This document shows positions 60,440-64,000 of a stretch of 64,000 nucleotides of DNA, piece after piece. The stretch is taken from NCBI RefSeq assembly GCF_001570545.1, contig NZ_BBXD01000009.1, positions 868,001-932,000 of the forward strand. Reading direction: 5' to 3'. The first letter of the stretch is position 1. Each line of letters opens with the position of its first letter. The position numbers and the translations under genes are program-made. This DNA comes from Herbidospora mongoliensis (GTDB lineage: Bacteria; Actinomycetota; Actinomycetes; Streptosporangiales; Streptosporangiaceae). The notes under the pieces are model-generated. The model had not been told where the DNA came from. It ran no database searches and saw nothing but the letters and a program-made list of their open reading frames with translations.

Positions 60440-61332
60440 CAGGCCTCCCTGCCGAGCTCGCCGGAGATCCGGGCGAGCTGTTCGAGCCGCTTCTCCAGCG
60501 GCGGGTGGGTGGCGAACAGCGCCGCCACGCTCGCCCGGTTCAGCGCCGGCGCGAAGTAGAACGCGTTGAACGACTGGGCCTCGCGCAGATCCCGCGTCGG
60601 AATGCGGGAGATCTCCCCGGTGACCTTCGTCAGCGCGCTGGCCAGCGCGGACGGACGCTGGGTCAGATAGGCCCCGGCCCGGTCGGCGGCCAGTTCGCGA
60701 TAGCGCGACAGCATCCGGGTCAGCACGAAGCTGACGCAGTAGACCACGGTGGAGACCAGCACGATGATCAGGCCGATCGGCAGGCCGCCCTGGTTGTCGC
60801 GGTTGCGGCCGAGGCCGGTGTAGAGCGCGAACCGGGTCATCAGCCCGGCCACCACGCCGAGGAACGAGGCGATCGTCATGACCGCGACGTCACGGTGGGC
60901 CACGTGGGACATCTCGTGGGCCAGGACGCCTTCGAGCTCGGGTGGATCGAGCCGCCGGAGCAGGCCGGTCGTCACGCAGACGACGGCGTTCTTCTGGTTT
61001 CGCCCGGTGGCGAACGCGTTCGGTACGTCGCTGTCGGCGACGGCCACGCGGGGTTTGGGCATGTCGGCCAGGGCGCTCAGGCGGTCGATCACCGCGTGGA
61101 GCTGCGGGGCCTCCTGCGGCGAGACCTCTCTGCCGCCCATCGCGTAAAGCGCGATCTTGTCGGAGAAGAAGTACTGCACCAGCAGGAAGCCCGCGGCGAT
61201 GACGAGAACGACGACCGCGCGAGCCCCGACGGCGATGAGCACCGCCACGAACACGACGTAGAGCAGGCCTAGCAGGAACATGGTCAGGACCATGCGGCGG
61301 GTCAGCCCGGAGTCGGGCCGGAACCGGGACAC
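60439..61332 (-). CDS. htpX: Membrane zinc metalloprotease HtpX
   Basis: A 297-residue M48B protease. Two N-terminal helices (MVLTMFLLGLLYVVFVAVLI and VVVLVIAAGFLLVQYFF) precede the catalytic domain, with HEMSH near residue 139 in GVLAHEMSHVAHRD and the third ligand in SRYRELAADRAGA. More helices follow. HtpX degrades damaged membrane proteins from the cytoplasmic side. GTG at 61332 follows the pspAA stop by 3 bases, and its stop touches pspAB, so the order pspA-pspAA-htpX-pspAB is one operon. Confidence 0.93.
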   Translation of the reverse strand: MSRFRPDSGLTRRMVLTMFLLGLLYVVFVAVLIAVGARAVVVLVIAAGFLLVQYFFSDKIALYAMGGREVSPQEAPQLHAVIDRLSALADMPKPRVAVADSDVPNAFATGRNQKNAVVCVTTGLLRRLDPPELEGVLAHEMSHVAHRDVAVMTIASFLGVVAGLMTRFALYTGLGRNRDNQGGLPIGLIIVLVSTVVYCVSFVLTRMLSRYRELAADRAGAYLTQRPSALASALTKVTGEISRIPTRDLREAQSFNAFYFAPALNRASVAALFATHPPLEKRLEQLARISGELGREA

Positions 61333-61335
61333 CGG

Positions 61336-61614
61336 TTAACCCGGGATGAGCCCCTGGTCGCCCAGCATCTCCCGGACTTCCTCGATAGAGGCATCCGCGG
61401 GGGGCAGGATCAGCTCAGACGGTTCCAGGGTGTCGTCCGCGAGGGGCTTGCCGACATGGCGGACCTTGTCGAGAAGCGCGTGCAGCGCGGAACGGAACGT
61501 GGGCTCGTCGTCGGTGTTGATGGCCGACTCGAGCTCGGTGTCGAGGGCGTTGAGCAGATCGAGGTCGCCGTCGGCGACCTGGACCTGCCCCTCCCCCATG
61601 ATTCGGACGATCAC
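61336..61614 (-). CDS. pspAA: PspA-associated protein PspAA
   Basis: A 92-residue small protein of the PspAA family: MIVRIMGEGQVQVADGDLDL at the N-terminus and a C-terminal acidic tail (EEVREMLGDQGLIPG). Structured as a small alpha/beta domain, it is found almost only next to PspA/IM30 genes and may bind PspA. The GTG start at 61614 comes 2 bases after the pspA stop (TAA), and htpX follows by 3 bases. No catalytic residues are recognisable. Confidence 0.88.
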   Translation of the reverse strand: MIVRIMGEGQVQVADGDLDLLNALDTELESAINTDDEPTFRSALHALLDKVRHVGKPLADDTLEPSELILPPADASIEEVREMLGDQGLIPG

Positions 61615-61616
61615 TG

Positions 61617-62411
61617 TTATGCCTCCCCCGGCTGGCGGTACTGCTGGGTGTGCTGGGGCTGCGGCTGGCCGGGCGCCTGCCCCGGCTCAATGGCGCTCTT
61701 CGGCGCCGGGCCCTGGCCCAGCTCTGCCTTCATGCGGGCCAGCTCCAGCTCGACGTCGCCACCGGCGCCCATGCGGTCGAGCTCGGCCTGGATGTCGTCA
61801 CGCGGGCTGCCGGAGTAGTCGTCGAGCGCGCCGCTGGCCAGCAGCTCGTCGATGGCACCCGCGCGGGCCTGCATTTGCGCCGTCTTGTCCTCGGCGCGCT
61901 GGATCGCCAGACCGACGTCGCCCATCTCCTCGGAGATGCCGGAGAAGGCCTCGTTGATCCGGGTCTGCGCCTCGGCGGCCGTGTAGGTGGCCTTGATGGT
62001 CTCCTTCCGGGTGCGGAAGGAGTCGACCTTGGCCTGGAGACGCTGGCTGGCGAGAGTCAGCTTCTCCTCTTCGCCCTGCAGGTTGTTGTACTGGACCCGC
62101 AGATCGGCCACCTGCCCCGCGATGGCGGTGCGGCGCGAAAGGGCGTCGCGGGCCAGGTCTTCGCGACCGGCGGCCAGCGCGCTCTTGGCCTGCTGCTCAC
62201 GCTTGGCGGCCTCGGCCTCGGCCTGGTTGATCTGCAATTCGACCCGCTTGCGGCTGGTCGCCACGTCAGCCACGCCGCGCCGGACCTTCTGGAGCAACTC
62301 GAGCTGGCGCTGATATGAGTAGTCCAGGGTCTCCCGCGGATCCTCCATTTTGTCCAAGGCCTTGTTGGCCTTGGACTTGAAGATCATGGAAAGTCTCTTC
62401 ATCACGCTCAT
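61617..62411 (-). CDS. pspA: PspA/IM30 (ESCRT-III-like) membrane-stress protein
   Basis: A 264-residue coiled-coil protein. MKRLSMIFKSKANKALDKMEDP at the start is the membrane-binding amphipathic helix of the family (written here in shortened sense), followed by long helices (SYQRQLELLQKVRRGVAD, EEEKLTLASQRLQAKVDSF) and the AINEAFSG-like segment RINEAFSGISEEMGDV. The Pro/Gln-rich tail (GQPQPQHTQQYRQ) is typical of actinobacterial members. PspA oligomers repair and protect the inner membrane. ATG at 62411 is used, with a second ATG three codons later. It is first of the psp operon, divergent from the DUF3043 gene. Confidence 0.92.
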   Translation of the reverse strand: MSVMKRLSMIFKSKANKALDKMEDPRETLDYSYQRQLELLQKVRRGVADVATSRKRVELQINQAEAEAAKREQQAKSALAAGREDLARDALSRRTAIAGQVADLRVQYNNLQGEEEKLTLASQRLQAKVDSFRTRKETIKATYTAAEAQTRINEAFSGISEEMGDVGLAIQRAEDKTAQMQARAGAIDELLASGALDDYSGSPRDDIQAELDRMGAGGDVELELARMKAELGQGPAPKSAIEPGQAPGQPQPQHTQQYRQPGEA

Positions 62412-62556
62412 GCGCGTCGGCCGTCCCCTTCTTAGGTTGTGCGTGGGTAACCCCAGCCGTTTCAAGCCCCGCGAAGGCGGCCAAGGCCGCCTGGGTTCAC
62501 CCTACGCATAACGCACGGGGGCGTCACTAAGTTGCACTCCCGGTACGCTGGACAAC

Positions 62557-63183
62557 GTGTTCCGACGTCGTACCCAGACCACCACGGACGCTACCCCCGT
62601 CCCTGATGTTGATCCTAAGCCTGCGGTGACCCCTGCGAAGGGCCGTCCAACGCCCAAACGCAGCGAGTCAGTAGGGCGCCGCCGTTCTCCGGTGACCGCT
62701 CCGAAGAATCGTAAGGAGGCCTATAAGCAGGCACGCGAACGCGACCGATTGCTCCGCGACAAGGCCCGCGACGGCATGATGCGGGGTGAAGACCGTTATC
62801 TGCCCGCTCGTGACCGGGGCCCGGTGCGGAAACTCGCCCGTGACTTCGTCGACGCCCGGCGCCTTCCGGGGCAGTACTTCCTGCCCGCGGTGCTGATCAT
62901 CATGTTGCTGTCGATGGTCCCGTTCCCGCTCGAGATCCGCCGGGTGGTGCTCACCGTTTACACGATGTCGCTGCCGGTGGTGCTGGTCCTCGTGGTCGGC
63001 AGCTCCTTCTACGTGGCGGGCAAGGTCAAGAAGCTCGCGTCGGAGAGGTTCCCCGACGAGAACCTCAAGGGCGTCGGCTTCTACGCCGCCATGAGGTCGT
63101 CACAGATCAGGCGCCTGCGATTCCCGAAGCCGACCGTGCTCCCGGGTGGTGGCCAGGTCCCGGAAACGTCCCCCAAAAAGTAG
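62557..63183 (+). CDS. DUF3043 family two-helix membrane protein
   Basis: A 208-residue conserved actinobacterial membrane protein of the DUF3043 type. The first 95 residues are basic and cytoplasmic (VTAPKNRKEAYKQARERDR, RDKARDGMMRGEDRYLPARD), followed by two membrane helices (YFLPAVLIIMLLSMVPF and MSLPVVLVLVVGSSFYVA) and a basic tail. The GEDRYLPARDRGPVRKLARD segment is its most conserved part. Function is unknown. GTG at 62557 has no clear ribosome-binding site. A TACGCT -10-like box lies 8 bases upstream, so a leaderless mRNA is possible. Confidence 0.88.
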   Translation: MFRRRTQTTTDATPVPDVDPKPAVTPAKGRPTPKRSESVGRRRSPVTAPKNRKEAYKQARERDRLLRDKARDGMMRGEDRYLPARDRGPVRKLARDFVDARRLPGQYFLPAVLIIMLLSMVPFPLEIRRVVLTVYTMSLPVVLVLVVGSSFYVAGKVKKLASERFPDENLKGVGFYAAMRSSQIRRLRFPKPTVLPGGGQVPETSPKK

Positions 63184-63214
63184 CTGTTTATACCTTGTTG
63201 TCTAGAGTTGGCCC

Positions 63215-64000
63215 ATGGAATTCCGCCACCTGGGCCGAAGTGGCCTCGTCATCAGCGAGATCAGCTATGGCAACTGGATCACCCACGGCTCTCAGGTCGA
63301 GGAGGACGCCGCCCGCGCTTGCGTGAAGGCGGCCCTCGACGAGGGCATCACGACCTTCGACACGGCCGACGTCTACGCGGGCACCCGCGCCGAGGAAGTC
63401 CTCGGGCGCGCCCTTCAGGGCGTCCGCCGCGAGTCTCTGGAGATCTTCACCAAGGTCTACTGGCCGACCGGGTCGGGCCGCAACGACCGGGGCCTGTCCC
63501 GCAAGCACATCATGGAGTCGATCAACGGCTCCCTGCGCCGCCTCCAGACCGACTACGTCGACCTTTACCAGGCCCACCGCTACGACGTCGAGACTCCTCT
63601 CGAGGAGACCCTGCGGGCCTTCGACGACGTCGTGCGCCAGGGCAAGGCCCTCTACATCGGTGTCAGCGAATGGCCAGCCGACAAGATCGCGGCCGCGCTG
63701 AAGCTCGCCGACGAGATGGGCCTCGACCGGATTATCTCCAACCAGCCGCAATATTCCATGCTGTGGCGGGTCATCGAGGGCGAGGTCGTGCCGCTCTGCG
63801 AGGAAGAGGGCGTCGGCCAGATCGTCTGGTCGCCGATCGCCCAGGGGATCCTGACCGGCAAGTACCTGCCCGGTCAGCCCGCGCCCGAGGGTTCGCGCGC
63901 CACCGACGAGAGCGGCGGCGGCGACTTCATCAAGCGCATGATGAGCGACGAACTGCTCACCCGCGTGCAGGAACTCAAGCCGGTCGCGGCCGACCTGGGG
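63215..64000 (+). CDS. Aldo/keto reductase, potassium-channel beta-subunit type (3' end outside window)
   Basis: The first 262 residues of an NADPH-dependent aldo/keto reductase. It begins MEFRHLGRSGLVISEISYGN, with the active-site Asp-Tyr in FDTADVYAGTRAEEVLG near residue 50 and the catalytic Lys and His in EIFTKVYW and YQAHRYD. The NADP-binding C-terminal region starts in SPIAQGILTGKYLPG. The sequence resembles the Kv-beta/YghZ subgroup. The window ends within the gene. ATG at 63215 lies 31 bases after the DUF3043 stop; co-transcription is possible. Confidence 0.9.
   Translation, partial: MEFRHLGRSGLVISEISYGNWITHGSQVEEDAARACVKAALDEGITTFDTADVYAGTRAEEVLGRALQGVRRESLEIFTKVYWPTGSGRNDRGLSRKHIMESINGSLRRLQTDYVDLYQAHRYDVETPLEETLRAFDDVVRQGKALYIGVSEWPADKIAAALKLADEMGLDRIISNQPQYSMLWRVIEGEVVPLCEEEGVGQIVWSPIAQGILTGKYLPGQPAPEGSRATDESGGGDFIKRMMSDELLTRVQELKPVAADLG

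Noticed and set aside
62475-62492. Hairpin between pspA and the DUF3043 gene as terminator
   Set aside because: It lies upstream of both divergent genes, so it cannot terminate either; a 7-bp stem in such GC-rich DNA is expected by chance.

Overview
The window is a 64 kb piece of a very GC-rich actinobacterial chromosome. Codon third positions are almost all G or C, GTG and TTG starts are common, and genes often overlap by 4 bases (ATGA or GTGA). Family content (mycothiol-dependent isomerase type proteins, SARP regulator, actinobacterial QcrCAB and CtaF, PimB'-type glycosyltransferase, PspAA/PspAB) points to Actinomycetes. A Streptosporangiales-like organism is my best guess but cannot be proven from this piece alone. 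No tRNA, rRNA, insertion sequence, prophage or CRISPR array was seen.

Layout. 1-5.1 kb: end of an ABC importer ATPase gene, a PhoX-like protein, a large KAP-type NTPase and a small acidic protein. 5.1-8.9 kb: a Dps-like ferritin divergent from a MerR regulator that is translationally coupled to a VIT/VWA protein, with a striking tandem palindrome between them. 8.9-16.7 kb: acyltransferase, esterase, a secreted propeller-like protein, a repeat-bearing non-coding stretch, and a polysaccharide deacetylase/glycosyltransferase fusion. 16-35 kb: a conserved actinobacterial backbone (ROK kinase, ArsA-like ATPase, SRPBCC protein, phosphoesterase, FadD15-like ligase, PimB'-like mannosyltransferase, two membrane/secreted metalloproteases, two NlpC/P60 hydrolases, NYN protein, exonuclease/GIY-YIG fusion, TrpD). 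One NlpC/P60 gene sits behind a c-di-AMP (ydaO/yuaA) riboswitch and a CRP-type palindrome. 35-39.4 kb: ctaE-qcrC-qcrA-qcrB. 39.5-50.9 kb: an accessory block lying between the two halves of the respiratory gene cluster. 51-54 kb: ctaC-ctaD-ctaF. 54-64 kb: cysteine desulfurase, TusA-like protein, AdoK-like kinase, ErpA, NadA, SIMPL protein, a Psp membrane-stress operon (PspA, PspAA, HtpX, PspAB), a DUF3043 protein and the start of an aldo/keto reductase.

The order PlsC ... ArsA-like, SRPBCC, FadD15, PimB', NlpC/P60, exonuclease/UvrC-like, TrpD, CtaE-QcrCAB, CtaF/CtaC, AdoK, ErpA matches the order I know from the Mycobacterium tuberculosis Rv2182c-Rv2204c region. This supports several functional calls and makes the intruding block between qcrB and ctaF stand out.

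The best candidate for an undescribed system is in that block (39.5-45.0 kb, minus strand): a cytosolic TIR-Ser/Thr kinase-WD40 protein, a second membrane-spanning Ser/Thr kinase overlapping it by 4 bases, and a secreted phospholipase A2. The second kinase and the phospholipase carry a related C-terminal Cys/Trp module. The architecture suggests a sensor-kinase-lipase pathway, possibly for conflict or envelope stress; that role is inference. The KAP NTPase near the left end is a second, weaker candidate. Two genes appear to start with CTG.
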